Position numbers and translations under genes: made by a program. 64,000 nucleotides of DNA from Halalkalicoccus sp. NIPERK01. GTDB taxonomy: Archaea; Halobacteriota; Halobacteria; Halobacteriales; Halalkalicoccaceae. Position 1 is the first letter of the stretch. Each line of letters starts with the position of its first letter. Under the pieces are notes generated by a model. That model saw only the letters and a program-made list of their open reading frames with translations, was not told where the DNA came from and made no database searches. This document shows positions 24,121 through 32,679 of the stretch, piece after piece. The stretch spans positions 200,081-264,080 of the forward strand of contig NZ_JASVVV010000004.1 of the NCBI RefSeq assembly GCF_030287405.1. Reading direction: 5' to 3'.

Positions 24121-24825
24121 TTAATCGGGGTGGGTCGGCGTCGCGCGCGTCGCCGTCGCCTTGAACGAGGCGACGACCGCCCGGCCGGGTTCGAGGCCCA
24201 GTCGGTCGACGCTCGTCCGCGTCACGAGCGCGGTCAACGACGTCCCCGAGCCGACGTCGAGACGGACGCGCGCGACCGTCTCGCCGTGTTCGACGCGCTC
24301 GACCGTCCCGGAAAACCGGTTGCGAGCGCTCGTCCCGTCGGGTGCCGGCGTCTCCTCGGGCGGCGTGAGCGTGATCGCGTCCGACCGGACCGCCACCGCG
24401 ACCGCCTCGCCCTCGGGCGGGACGAGCGCACGAAGCCGACCCGGCGCGCAGTCGACGGTCCCGAGTTCGCCCTCGCGCTCGATCACGGTCCCCGAGAGCA
24501 CCGTCTCCTCGACGGCCGTCAGCCCCTCGGCGGCGGTTTCGAGGCGCTCGAACCGTTCGAGCAACGCGCGCGCCTCGTCGGTGAGCGAACTCCCGCCGCC
24601 GCCGGATCCCCCACGCTGGCGCTCGACCAGCGGGCCGAGCGCCTCCTCCAGTTCGACGACCCGCCGCTGGGCGTGGGCGTAGGAGCGTTCGAGCGCCCCC
24701 GCAGCGGCGTGGATCGAGCCGTGCTCGTCGATCGCCGCGAGGAGTTCGACGTCCCGGTCGGTGACGCTCTCGTCGCCGACGGCCAACCGCGTCTCGACCG
24801 CGCCGCGGACGCTATCGTCGTCCAT
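24121..24825 (-). CDS. ModE-like winged-helix regulator with TOBE domain
   Basis: 234 residues from the ATG at 24825. The N-terminal winged-helix region ([44 protein letters not shown]) is the LysR/ModE type. The C-terminal part ([46 protein letters not shown]) is a TOBE oxyanion-binding domain. It probably represses or tunes the adjacent tungstate/molybdate transporter on binding the oxyanion. It lies 48 bases after the ATPase gene on the same strand. Confidence 0.85.
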   Translation of the reverse strand: MDDDSVRGAVETRLAVGDESVTDRDVELLAAIDEHGSIHAAAGALERSYAHAQRRVVELEEALGPLVERQRGGSGGGGSSLTDEARALLERFERLETAAEGLTAVEETVLSGTVIEREGELGTVDCAPGRLRALVPPEGEAVAVAVRSDAITLTPPEETPAPDGTSARNRFSGTVERVEHGETVARVRLDVGSGTSLTALVTRTSVDRLGLEPGRAVVASFKATATRATPTHPD

Positions 24826-24873
24826 AGCGATACCCTGTTCGAGTACGGACGGGGAGATCAATCCAGCGGTGGG

Positions 24874-25647
24874 TCAGTAGAGCAGTTCGCCGTCGACGAA
24901 CTTTCGCGCGCGCTCGTCGCGCGGGTCCTCGAAGACCCGTTTCGTGGGGCCGACCTCGATGATCCCCCTGCCGAGCAACACCGCGACCCGGTCGGCGATC
25001 CGTTCGGCCTGGTGCATGTCGTGGGTCGCGATCACGACGCCGATCCCTCTCTCCTTCGCCTTCCCGATCGCCCCCTCCAGCAGGGCGGTGTTTCGCGGGT
25101 CGAGGTCCGAGGTGGGCTCGTCGAGCAACAGCACGTCGGGGTCGTACGCGAGCGCGCGGGCGAACGCGACCCGCTGGGCCTCGCCACCGGAGAGCGAGCG
25201 GGCGTTCCGTCCTTCCTTGCCGTCGAGGCCGACCACGTCGAGCGCCGAAAGCGCCGCGTCGTGCGTTCCGTTCGTCCTGCCGACGAGTTCGGCCGCGTTT
25301 CGCTTCACCCGTTCGGGCCACGACTGGCGCACCCGGAGGCCGTACTCGGCGTTCTTCAGTACCGGGGCGTCGAACAGGCTCGGCTCCTGGAACACCATGC
25401 CGACGTTCCGGCGCAGCGCGAGCCGCCGGTTCTCCGGGACCCGCCAGACGTCGGTCCCCTCGTAGCTGATCGTCCCCGCGTCGGGGCGCTCGAACAGCGC
25501 GAGCAGTCTGAGAAGCGTGGACTTCCCGACCCCGGAGGGTCCGATGATCGCCAGTACCTCGCCGCGCTCGACGGTCAGCGAGACGTCCGCGAACACGGGT
25601 TCGTCGTAGGCGTGGTCGAGGCCCGAAACGTCGAGGATCGCCGTCAT
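24874..25647 (-). CDS. tupC: Tungstate/molybdate ABC transporter ATP-binding protein
   Basis: 257 residues. Walker A is GPSGVGKST, the signature is [15 protein letters not shown], and Walker B is [14 protein letters not shown], followed by the H-loop histidine in [14 protein letters not shown]. It energises uptake of the oxyanion bound by the lipoprotein at 26345-27316. The start overlaps the permease stop by 4 bases. Confidence 0.9.
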   Translation of the reverse strand: MTAILDVSGLDHAYDEPVFADVSLTVERGEVLAIIGPSGVGKSTLLRLLALFERPDAGTISYEGTDVWRVPENRRLALRRNVGMVFQEPSLFDAPVLKNAEYGLRVRQSWPERVKRNAAELVGRTNGTHDAALSALDVVGLDGKEGRNARSLSGGEAQRVAFARALAYDPDVLLLDEPTSDLDPRNTALLEGAIGKAKERGIGVVIATHDMHQAERIADRVAVLLGRGIIEVGPTKRVFEDPRDERARKFVDGELLY

Positions 25648-26345
25648 CGCCGTCCACCCCCGCCGAGTCGGCCGACGAGCCAGTTGACCAGCAGGACGAG
25701 CGCGACGAGGATCGCCCCCAGGAACATCGCGGTCCCGTAGCGACCCTGTCTGGCCTCCAGTTGGATGGCGGTCGTGAGGTTGCGGGTGTAGGAGGTGCCG
25801 TCGGCGTAGGCGATGTTCCCCCCGACGATCAGTACGGAACCGACCTCGCTGATCGCCCGGCCGAACCCCGCCAGTATCGCGGTCGCGATTCCGAAACGGG
25901 CCTCCTTGATCACGACGAGCGCGACGTCGAGTCGGGTGCCGCCCATGGCGTAGGCCGCGTCCCGAACCGATCCCTCGACGCCCGTGACCGCCGCGAGGCT
26001 CACCCCCGTGATGACCGGCGTGGCGAGCACGAACTGCGACATGACCATCGCCTGTGGGGTGAACACGAGGTCGAGAAAGCCCAGCGGCCCCTGATTCGAC
26101 ACCAGGAACAGGACGACGAGGCCGACGACGACGCTCGGGAACCCCATCCCGGTGTTGATCACGGCGGTCACGAGACCCTTGCCGGGGAACTCCTTGAAGC
26201 CGACGACGAGGGCGACCGGCAGGCTCACCAGCGTCGAGAGCGCGACGGCGGTGAGGCTCACGTACAGCGAGACGCGGACGATGCTCCGGATGTAGTTGCT
26301 CTCGAAGGGCAACTCGACGATCGGCGGGAGCGCCTCGACGATCAT
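25644..26345 (-). CDS. tupB: Tungstate/molybdate ABC transporter permease
   Basis: 233 residues, with the start chosen at 26345, where the ATG shares a base with the stop of the binding-protein gene (TGATG). About five to six transmembrane segments; the EAA-type loop is visible as [48 protein letters not shown]. It forms the membrane channel of the importer. Confidence 0.9.
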   Translation of the reverse strand: MIVEALPPIVELPFESNYIRSIVRVSLYVSLTAVALSTLVSLPVALVVGFKEFPGKGLVTAVINTGMGFPSVVVGLVVLFLVSNQGPLGFLDLVFTPQAMVMSQFVLATPVITGVSLAAVTGVEGSVRDAAYAMGGTRLDVALVVIKEARFGIATAILAGFGRAISEVGSVLIVGGNIAYADGTSYTRNLTTAIQLEARQGRYGTAMFLGAILVALVLLVNWLVGRLGGGGRR

Positions 26346-27316
26346 CACTCCCCGTCCGTCCCGCCTTCCTCGCCCTCGGGCCGCCAGCCCTCCGGGACGT
26401 ACTGCCCGAAGTTCGGGTCCTCCGAGAGCGCCTGCGGGAAGAACAACTGCTCGCCGTCGAGTTCGTAGTTCTCGATGACGTCCTGTCCCTCGGGACTGGT
26501 GAGAAAGCCGATGTAGGACATCGCCAACTGGTAGTTGACGTCCCCGTGGACCGCGGGGTTGATCGCGAGCACCCCGTAGGGGTTCGCCAGGATCTCGGGA
26601 CCGCCCTCGACGGGCCCCTGAACGAGGATCTCCAGTTCGATCTCCTCGCGCTGGGAGATGAACGTCCCCCGGTCCGAGAGGGTGTACGCGCCCTGCTGGC
26701 TGGCCTGATTGAGCGTGTCGCCCATCCCCTGGCCCGTCTCGAGATACCACTCGCCGCCGGGATCGACGCCCGCGGCCTCCCAGATCCGACGCTCGGCCGT
26801 GTGGGTCCCCGAGTCGTCCCCGCGCGAGGCGAACAGAGACCCGCTCTCGGCGATCGCCTGGAACGCCGCGAGCGCGTCCCCGCTGCCGCCGATTCCGGCG
26901 GGGTCGTCGCCCGGCCCGACGATCACGAAGTCGTTGAACATCAGGTCCCGGCGGTTGATCCCGTGGCCGTTTCGCATGAACTCGTCCTCCTGGCTCCGGG
27001 CGTGGACCATCACGACGTCGCAGTCGCCCGAGCGTGCGGTTTCGAGGGCCGCGCCCGTTCCCTGGGAGATCGCCTGGACCGGCGTGCCGAAGTTCTCCTC
27101 GAAGGCGGCGTTGACCTCGTCCAAGAGACCGGTGTCGTAGGTGCTGGTCGTTGTCGCGAGCACCAGTTCCTGACCGGCGATAGAGCCGCCACTGCTCCCG
27201 CTCTCGTTGTTCCCACTGTCGCCCTCGCCGCCCGAGAGCACCCCGGTACAGCCGGCCAGTCCGGCCGCCACTCCCCCGCCAGCCAGTGCCAGAAAATCGC
27301 GTCGTTGTATCGCCAT
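26345..27316 (-). CDS. tupA: Tungstate/molybdate-binding lipoprotein (TupA-like)
   Basis: 323 residues. Twin-arginine signal with lipobox, [19 protein letters not shown], so it is exported folded and lipid-anchored. A Ser/Gly-rich linker follows. The mature domain opens with [16 protein letters not shown], the signature of TupA-type tungstate binders, and contains [14 protein letters not shown] and [13 protein letters not shown]. First gene of tupA-tupB-tupC. Tungstate is preferred by the TTTSTYDTG signature, but molybdate cannot be excluded. Confidence 0.9.
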   Translation of the reverse strand: MAIQRRDFLALAGGGVAAGLAGCTGVLSGGEGDSGNNESGSSGGSIAGQELVLATTTSTYDTGLLDEVNAAFEENFGTPVQAISQGTGAALETARSGDCDVVMVHARSQEDEFMRNGHGINRRDLMFNDFVIVGPGDDPAGIGGSGDALAAFQAIAESGSLFASRGDDSGTHTAERRIWEAAGVDPGGEWYLETGQGMGDTLNQASQQGAYTLSDRGTFISQREEIELEILVQGPVEGGPEILANPYGVLAINPAVHGDVNYQLAMSYIGFLTSPEGQDVIENYELDGEQLFFPQALSEDPNFGQYVPEGWRPEGEEGGTDGE

Positions 27317-27322
27317 GGGAAC

Positions 27323-27349
27323 AACGCTCGCGCGGAGCCACTTAGCGTT
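27323..27349. promoter_or_regulatory. Inverted repeat upstream of tupA (possible operator)
   Basis: AACGCT at 27323-27328 and AGCGTT at 27344-27349 are separated by 15 bases, just before the tupA start at 27316. It could be the site for the ModE-like regulator; the match to bacterial ModE boxes is weak. Confidence 0.35.
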
Positions 27350-27430
27350 TGCTCATGGGGGTAACGACGACCGGTTACGAAACGGGGCGGAGGAACCGTC
27401 TCGATCGAGCGCGAAACCGCGGTCGGTTAC

Positions 27431-29134
27431 TCAGACCGCCTCGGGACCGCGCTTGCCGGTGCGGACCTGCAGCGCGTCCGTTACCGGGATGACGAAGACC
27501 TTGCCGTCCCCGGGTTCGCCGGTGTTCGCAGCCTCGCGGATCGCGCCGACCACGTCCTCGACCGGGATGTCCGCGACGACGCACTCGATCTTGACCTTCT
27601 GGTGGAGGTCGACGGTGTACTCCTCGCCGCGCCACTGGCCCTTCTTCGCGGGCTGGCTCCCTCTCCCCGAGACGTTCGTCACAGTAAGGGAAGGGGCGCC
27701 GACGTTCGCGAGTTCGCGTTTGACCGCCCCTAACCTATCCGGCCGGACGATCGCGGTCACGAGGTTGATCTCGGATTTGGAGACGCCGCCGTCGGATCTG
27801 AAATCCGACGAGGATCGCGTCGCGTCGACGCGCTCACCGCCGTCGGTCCGAACGAGTTCGGGGCTCCCGTCGGTGGCGATGTCGGGACCGCCGAACTCGG
27901 GGTAGGTGTCGACGCCGTGTTCGCTGACGTCGAGGCCGTCGCGCTCGTGGTCGGGGGTCACTCTCGCCTGCCCGACGGCCCTGAACGCGCCCCAGACGAG
28001 CGCGGTCGCGCCGACCGTCCAGGCCGCGATCACGACGACGCCCGCGACCTGCGCGAACACCGTCGGGCCCTCGCCGGGGACGGCGACGAACGGGATCGCC
28101 AGCGCGCCGATGACCCCGGCCGAGCCGTGGACGGGGAAGACCGCACAGACGTCGTCGATCTTGAGGGTGCGCTCGACGAAGCGGAACACGAGGGGGAGCT
28201 GTGCGCCGGCGACGAAGGCGACCAGCACCGCGCCCCACCAGGTGACGACGTCGGCGATGCCGGTCACGGCGACCAACCCGGCTAGAAGGCCGTTGGCGAC
28301 GTAGAGCGTGTCGACCTTCCGCGTGAGAGCCAGGGAAACGACGCTCGCGCCGATCGCGCCCAAGGCCATTCCGAGGGTCGTCGCGAGCGCGACCCGGCCG
28401 ACGTAGGCGAAGTCACCCAGCAGGAGTTCGCCGCCCTCGGCGACGAAGACGGTCGCGGCGGTGCCGACGTTGAAGCCGTACCAGCCGAAGGCGAGCACGA
28501 GGGTGCCGAGCACCGCGAAGGTCATCGAGTGGCCGGGGATCACGTTCACCGAGCCGTCGGCGTTGTAGCGGTCCATCCGCGGGCCGAGTATCCAGGCCGC
28601 CGTGAGCCCGGCGATGCCGCCGACCGCGTGGACGATCATGCCGCCCGCGAAGTCGTGGAAACCGAGCACGTCGAGGAAGCCACCGGCCCACGTCAGGCCG
28701 GTGACGACGGGGTAGATCACGGCCGCCAGCAGGACGGTGTAGCCGACGTACGCGCGGAGTTTCGCGCGGCCGGCGACGGCCCCGGAGACGATCGTCGCGG
28801 CGGTCATCGCGAAGACCGCGCCGAAGAGCCAGTCGACCCACGCGCCCGAGTCGCCGCCGAGCGTCGAGGCGAACGCGTCGGTGAGCGTATAGGAGCCGCC
28901 GCCGGTGACCGCGCCGACGATCGTGCTGATCGCCGCGCCGACGAAGAAGAACATCACGACGCCGACCGCCCAGGTCAGCAGGTTCTTCGTGAGCTGGTTC
29001 GCGACGTTCTTCGAGCGCACCTGCCCCGCTTCGAGCATCGCGAAGCCGGCGTGCATGAAGAAGATGAGGAACGTCACCACGAGCACCCACATCATGTTGA
29101 CGCCCTCCGCGAGCACGGTCGGATCTACCTGCAT
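27431..29134 (-). CDS. Ammonium transporter fused to a PII signalling domain
   Basis: 567 residues. Residues about 1-400 are an Amt/Rh channel with about 11 membrane segments ([37 protein letters not shown]). Residues about 455-567 are a complete PII/GlnK domain: [20 protein letters not shown], a T-loop ending [17 protein letters not shown] with the conserved tyrosine, and [10 protein letters not shown] with following RTGKRG. PII normally plugs AmtB as a separate protein; here the regulator is tethered. The 50-residue acidic linker contains a palindromic element (27786-27846). No separate glnK is present in the window. Next gene upstream on the same strand is an FNT channel. Confidence 0.93.
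   Translation of the reverse strand: MQVDPTVLAEGVNMMWVLVVTFLIFFMHAGFAMLEAGQVRSKNVANQLTKNLLTWAVGVVMFFFVGAAISTIVGAVTGGGSYTLTDAFASTLGGDSGAWVDWLFGAVFAMTAATIVSGAVAGRAKLRAYVGYTVLLAAVIYPVVTGLTWAGGFLDVLGFHDFAGGMIVHAVGGIAGLTAAWILGPRMDRYNADGSVNVIPGHSMTFAVLGTLVLAFGWYGFNVGTAATVFVAEGGELLLGDFAYVGRVALATTLGMALGAIGASVVSLALTRKVDTLYVANGLLAGLVAVTGIADVVTWWGAVLVAFVAGAQLPLVFRFVERTLKIDDVCAVFPVHGSAGVIGALAIPFVAVPGEGPTVFAQVAGVVVIAAWTVGATALVWGAFRAVGQARVTPDHERDGLDVSEHGVDTYPEFGGPDIATDGSPELVRTDGGERVDATRSSSDFRSDGGVSKSEINLVTAIVRPDRLGAVKRELANVGAPSLTVTNVSGRGSQPAKKGQWRGEEYTVDLHQKVKIECVVADIPVEDVVGAIREAANTGEPGDGKVFVIPVTDALQVRTGKRGPEAV
27786..27846. repeat. Palindromic element in the Amt-PII linker coding region
   Basis: GTCGGAT (27791-27797) pairs with ATCCGAC (27803-27809); the next 12 bases of interest, CGCGTCGACGCG at 27821-27832, are a perfect palindrome. 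The segment ACGAGGATCGCG and the later CGCGCTCACCGCCGTCGG recur at 44573-44612. It codes for linker residues about 430-449 ([14 protein letters not shown]). Confidence 0.65.
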
Positions 29135-29427
29135 CCGATCACCTCTTCTGGACGTTCGTTACTGTTCGAACCGGTTTCGACTATGGATGTCTTGCGAATC
29201 ACGGTTGAAGGGATGGAAGTAGAGGTATATAGGTGTTGGTGTTGCGATACAAAAGTTTCCAACGGATGCAGTAGACGAACGTGGGATACACAATGGGATA
29301 ATAGCGATATAAGGTCGTTCTTCGTCACGAGGCCGGACAAATACTGCCGCGAAACCGGACGGGCGTCGATCTGCACGGGCTGGATCGGGCGGCGGCGATT
29401 GGGCACGGTCGCGCGAGCGACGGCCGG
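29135..29427. other. AT-richer intergenic promoter region of the Amt-PII gene
   Basis: 293 bases without a convincing gene, visibly less GC-rich than the flanks. A minus-strand TATATAC lies at 29225-29231, about 90 bases upstream of the Amt-PII start, and could give a leadered mRNA. No strong hairpin seen. Confidence 0.4.
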
Positions 29428-30405
29428 TCAGTCGCCGCGATAGGGGGTTTCCGTCTCCCGGTCGCCGGTGACGTACGAGCGTCCGACGAGGCTCCCGAGG
29501 AGCCACTCGCGGGGGGTCAGCCGGGAGACGTCGGTCTCGATGCCGAGATCCAGCCGGTGCTCGCTCGTCTGGGCGTAGTTCACGGCCGTCACCAGCACGA
29601 CGCCGCCGACGGTGTTGCCGAGCAGGACGGGAAGCACGAACTCGATCAGGCCGGGCACCACGCGCAACTGTCCCTCGAAGACGAGGAAGAACAGGTCCGC
29701 GATGGAGACGACGCTGTGATAGAGGCCGGCCGCCGGGATGGCCAAAAAGGCGAGATACACCAGTACGAGCCGCGAGATGGTGTCGCGCGCCGCGTAGTCG
29801 ATCCAGACGACGCCGGCGACGATGAACCCGGCGAACACCCCCTTGTGAAAGAGCGTCCACCACCCCGTTTCGATCCCCTCCGTCCCGAACGTGGCCGCGA
29901 CCTCGACGGCTTCGGGGGTGAGAACGCCGGTGTTCGCGAGCACGAGCGCGCCGACGATGGCGCCGACCGCGTTCGCGAACAGGACGAGCCCCCAGATGCG
30001 GAACAGCGCGGGCAGGCTCGCCAGCCGTTCGAGGACGAGCGCCACCGGGGGGAGCGTGTTCTCGGTGTAGAGCTGGTAGTTGCCGAGGATGATGTAGACG
30101 AACCCCAGCGGGTAGAGGACGACGCCGATCAGCCCCGACCCGTCGCCGGCCTGGGCGGTCATCGAGGCGTGGAGCATGAACGTGAGCGTGATCGCCAAGC
30201 CGGCGGCCAGCCCGCTGAAGAAGAGTTCGCGCGTGCTCGCCGAGACCTCCTCGTGGGCGGCGACGACGACCCGCTGGAATATCTCGTCGGCCGAGAACCG
30301 ATCCCGGACCACCTTCCCCGCCGCGGGCGCGCCGCTGCGCGAGCGCTCGACCGCCTCTCGGACCGACTCCTCGGTGGCAGCCTCGGCCTCGTCGTCCTCG
30401 TTCAT
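29428..30405 (-). CDS. Formate/nitrite transporter (FNT) family protein
   Basis: 325 residues from the ATG at 30405; the frame extends upstream with Arg-rich non-halophilic sequence, so the shorter start is preferred. Six membrane segments are visible, with the FNT hairpin LYPLGFVYIILGNYQLYTENTLP and the second half VLPVLLGNTVGGVVLVTAVNYAQ. The soluble N-terminus is acidic. FNT channels carry small monovalent anions; nitrite or formate cannot be told apart here. Its position next to Amt-PII suggests a nitrogen-related role. Confidence 0.87.
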   Translation of the reverse strand: MNEDDEAEAATEESVREAVERSRSGAPAAGKVVRDRFSADEIFQRVVVAAHEEVSASTRELFFSGLAAGLAITLTFMLHASMTAQAGDGSGLIGVVLYPLGFVYIILGNYQLYTENTLPPVALVLERLASLPALFRIWGLVLFANAVGAIVGALVLANTGVLTPEAVEVAATFGTEGIETGWWTLFHKGVFAGFIVAGVVWIDYAARDTISRLVLVYLAFLAIPAAGLYHSVVSIADLFFLVFEGQLRVVPGLIEFVLPVLLGNTVGGVVLVTAVNYAQTSEHRLDLGIETDVSRLTPREWLLGSLVGRSYVTGDRETETPYRGD

Positions 30406-30530
30406 TCGTGAGGGGAGAACGGCGAGGCGGATAACGCCTCCGTGCCACCGAGCCACGCGTCGGACCGCTCGAGTCCCTCGACCCGCCCGACTCCCTTCGA
30501 CGATCGGTCTACAGCGTCTCGGCGACCTGC

Positions 30531-30540
30531 TCGGCGAAAT
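30531..30540. repeat. Direct repeat, outer copy (target duplication at hemB 3' end)
   Basis: TCGGCGAAAT here is identical to 30588-30597. Together they bracket a 47-base double hairpin. Confidence 0.75.
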
Positions 30541-30597
30541 CGCCGGACTACGTCCGGCTGTCAGCCGAAAGTGCCTCCGCGGCACTTTCGGCGAAAT
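30541..30597. mobile_element. 57-bp palindromic insertion at the 3' end of hemB
   Basis: Two adjacent hairpins: GCCGGAC/GTCCGGC (30542-30548, 30552-30558, 3-base loop) and a perfect 12-base stem GCCGAAAGTGCC/GGCACTTTCGGC (30564-30575, 30581-30592, 5-base loop). Identical 10-base sequences flank the unit. It supplies the present hemB stop at 30548. Removing 57 bases restores a normal HemB ending, YFAEQVAETL, with stop at 30509. Confidence 0.75.
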
Positions 30598-31651
30598 ACG
30601 TCAGGATCAGGTCCGCGCCCGCGCGCTTGATCGAGAGCAGGGACTCCAGTGCCACCGCCTCCAGGTCCAGCCAGCCCCGCTCCGCGGCGGCCCGTACCAT
30701 CGCGTACTCGCCGGAGACGTTGTAGGCGGCGACGGGCAGGTCGGTACCCTCGCGGACGTCGCGGACGATATCGAGGTAGGGGAGGGCTGGTTTCACCATC
30801 AGCGCGTCCGCGCCCTGCTCGGCGTCCAGTCGGGCCTCGCGGATCGCCTCCCGACGGTTGGCGGGGTCCATCTGGTAGTGGCGGCGGTCCCCGAAGGCGG
30901 GCGCACCGTCGGCGGCATCTCTGAAGGGGCCGTAGAACGCCGACTCGTACTTCACGGCGTAGCTCATGATCGGTATCTGGGTGAAGCCCTCGCGATCCAG
31001 CGCGTCGCGAACGACGCCGACCATCCCGTCCATCATCCCGCTGGGCGCGATCATGTCCGCGCCCGCCGCCGCCTGCGAGACCGCCGTGCGCTCGATGAGT
31101 TCGAGCGTCGCGTCATTGTCGACGGTCATGTGGGGGTCCTCTCTCGCTCCCTCCTCGAGACTATTGGAAGAGCTTCGCTCTTCCCAGCTTTCCCTCGCGT
31201 CGTCTTCTCGCGGGCTTTGCCCGCTCGAACGGTTCGCGAAGCGTCGCTTCGCGTTACTCGTGAGAATCCCACAGTGGCCATGAGAGGTGTACTCGCAGAA
31301 ACAGAGGTCGGCGATGGCGTAGGCGTCGGTTTCCGCGGAAATTCGCCGAAGCGCCCGCTGGACGACGCCCTCCTCCGCCCACGCGCGAGTGCCCCGCTCG
31401 TCCTTCTCCTCGGGGACTCCGAAAAGCATCACCGCCTCGACGCCGGTCTCCCTGACCTCTTGGACCCGCTCCGTGATCCCCTCGACGGGCACGCGCTCGT
31501 GGCCGGGCATCGACTCGATCGGCACGCGTTCCTCGGCGGTGGCGTCGACGAACACGGGCGCGATCAGATCGCTCGGGGAGAGCGAGGTCTCGCTGACCAG
31601 CGGGCGCACGCCGTCGCTCCGGAGGCGGCGCGGGCGCTTGGTGATGTCCAT
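30548..31651 (-). CDS. hemB: Delta-aminolevulinic acid dehydratase with two palindromic insertions
   Basis: 367 residues from the ATG at 31651. The zinc loop CFCEYTSHGHCG, the first lysine in MSYAVKYESAFYGPFR and the Schiff-base lysine in ALMVKPALPYLDI are intact, so the enzyme is probably active. It condenses two aminolevulinates to porphobilinogen. About 35 extra residues (131-165, TSNAKRRFANRSSG to SSSNS) follow the zinc loop, where homologues pass directly from CGIL to LEEGARED. The C-terminus FAESAAEALSADSRT comes from a second insertion that replaced FAEQVAETL. Both insertions are made of hairpins. Confidence 0.93.
   Translation of the reverse strand: MDITKRPRRLRSDGVRPLVSETSLSPSDLIAPVFVDATAEERVPIESMPGHERVPVEGITERVQEVRETGVEAVMLFGVPEEKDERGTRAWAEEGVVQRALRRISAETDAYAIADLCFCEYTSHGHCGILTSNAKRRFANRSSGQSPREDDARESWEERSSSNSLEEGAREDPHMTVDNDATLELIERTAVSQAAAGADMIAPSGMMDGMVGVVRDALDREGFTQIPIMSYAVKYESAFYGPFRDAADGAPAFGDRRHYQMDPANRREAIREARLDAEQGADALMVKPALPYLDIVRDVREGTDLPVAAYNVSGEYAMVRAAAERGWLDLEAVALESLLSIKRAGADLILTYFAESAAEALSADSRT
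30588..30597. repeat. Direct repeat, inner copy (target duplication at hemB 3' end)
   Basis: TCGGCGAAAT, identical to 30531-30540. It encodes the YFAE part of the present protein. Confidence 0.75.
31157..31261. mobile_element. 105-bp multi-hairpin insertion inside hemB
   Basis: Four hairpins: GGAAGAGC/GCTCTTCC (31166-31173, 31177-31184), GCGGGC/GCCCGC (31210-31215, 31219-31224), CGAAC/GTTCG (31226-31236) and CGCGAAGC/GCTTCGCG (31235-31242, 31246-31253), mostly with 3-base loops. The unit is 35 codons, keeps the frame, and is absent from what I know of HemB. Its boundaries are estimated from the protein; a degenerate flanking duplication may exist. Confidence 0.65.
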
Positions 31652-31721
31652 GGTCGATCTGGGCGCGTCACCGTCAAAGGCGTGTCGGGAGGTCTTTGGC
31701 CGTGCCCGCCGATCCTCCGGT

Positions 31722-32168
31722 ATGCGAGTCAGCGTCATCGGGGGCGGACGGATCGGCGACGAGGACACCGCGGCCGCCCACCGGGTGGGCGAACTGCTCG
31801 GCGAACGGGGCCACACGCTGGTCTGTGGCGGGCGAACCGGCGTCATGGAGGCGGCCTGTCGCGGCGCAACGGAGGCCGGAGGGGACACTATTGGAATCCT
31901 GCCGAGCACCGACCCCAACGAGGCCAACGACTACGTCGACGTGCCGATCGCCACCGGGATCGGCAACGCCCGCAACGTCCTCGTCGCGCTGAACGGCGAA
32001 GGCGTGATCGCGATCGACGGAAAATATGGAACGCTCTCGGAGATCGCCCACGCGCTCGATTTCGGCCGGCCGGTCGCCGGGATCGCGAGTCACGACGTGG
32101 CGGGCGTCGAGGCCGTCGAGACCCCCGAGGAAGCCGTCGAGTACGTCGAACGGGCGACCGACGGGTAG
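31722..32168 (+). CDS. LOG-like / TIGR00725 family nucleotide-binding protein
   Basis: 148 residues. MRVSVIGGGRIGDEDTAAAHRVGELLGERGHTLVCGGRTGVMEAACRGA is the SLOG Rossmann-like opening. The later ALNGEGVIAIDGKYGTLSEIAHAL corresponds to the PGGxGTxxE motif of lysine decarboxylase-like/LOG proteins in a variant form (DGKYGTLSE). LOG enzymes release cytokinin bases from riboside monophosphates; the archaeal role is unknown. The start is divergent from hemB with 70 bases between. Confidence 0.82.
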   Translation: MRVSVIGGGRIGDEDTAAAHRVGELLGERGHTLVCGGRTGVMEAACRGATEAGGDTIGILPSTDPNEANDYVDVPIATGIGNARNVLVALNGEGVIAIDGKYGTLSEIAHALDFGRPVAGIASHDVAGVEAVETPEEAVEYVERATDG

Positions 32169-32214
32169 TCGAGCGCGGCGTCAACGCCTTGCCGGTCGAT
32201 CGCCAACGGGTGGT

Positions 32215-32628
32215 ATGACGGTCGTCGCCGTCGTCGACCGGATCGGCGGGGATCGGGTCGTCAGCGAGGCCGCCCGAATCGCGGACGACCTCGACTGCGA
32301 CCTCCACGTCGTCTACGTGCTCGGACTGAGCCGGTTCGGCGCCCTCGAGATCTCGCTCGCCGAATGGGTCGGCATCCCCGTCGCCACGGACGTCCTTCGT
32401 GGCGTGTGTGCGCGTATCGCCGACCGGATCGCCGACCCGATCGTCGACGAGTACGAGGCCGTCGGGCTGGTCGGCCGACCGAGCGAGGAGATCCTCGCGT
32501 ACGCCCGTCGGGTGGGGGCACGGCGCATCGTCGTCGACGGCGACCGCCTCGGGTGGGGGGACGCCCCCTTCCAGAACACCCGACGCGAACTCGAAAAAGG
32601 CGACGTTCCGGTTCATCCCGTGTCCTGA
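32215..32628 (+). CDS. Universal stress protein (UspA-like)
   Basis: 137 residues, starting TVVAVVDRIGGDRVVSEAARIADDLDCDLHVVYVLG and ending with AYARRVGARRIVVDGDRLGWGDAPFQNT...VPVHPVS. The terminal ATP-binding glycine motif GxxGxGx(S/T) is replaced by DGDRLGWGDAPF, so nucleotide binding is doubtful. Role unknown beyond the stress-protein fold. It lies 46 bases after the LOG-like gene, same strand. Confidence 0.72.
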   Translation: MTVVAVVDRIGGDRVVSEAARIADDLDCDLHVVYVLGLSRFGALEISLAEWVGIPVATDVLRGVCARIADRIADPIVDEYEAVGLVGRPSEEILAYARRVGARRIVVDGDRLGWGDAPFQNTRRELEKGDVPVHPVS

Positions 32629-32679
32629 TCACGCCATCCCGACGACGCGACGGGATCGCGGGACGGCCCGATTCGACCG

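Noticed and set aside
30176-32218. 680-codon plus-strand frame opposite FNT and hemB
   Set aside because: Antisense shadow; both minus-strand genes have clear families.
32215-32628. Treating the protein at 32215 as an ATP-binding USP
   Set aside because: The glycine motif is altered (DGDRLGWGDAPF), so only the fold is claimed.
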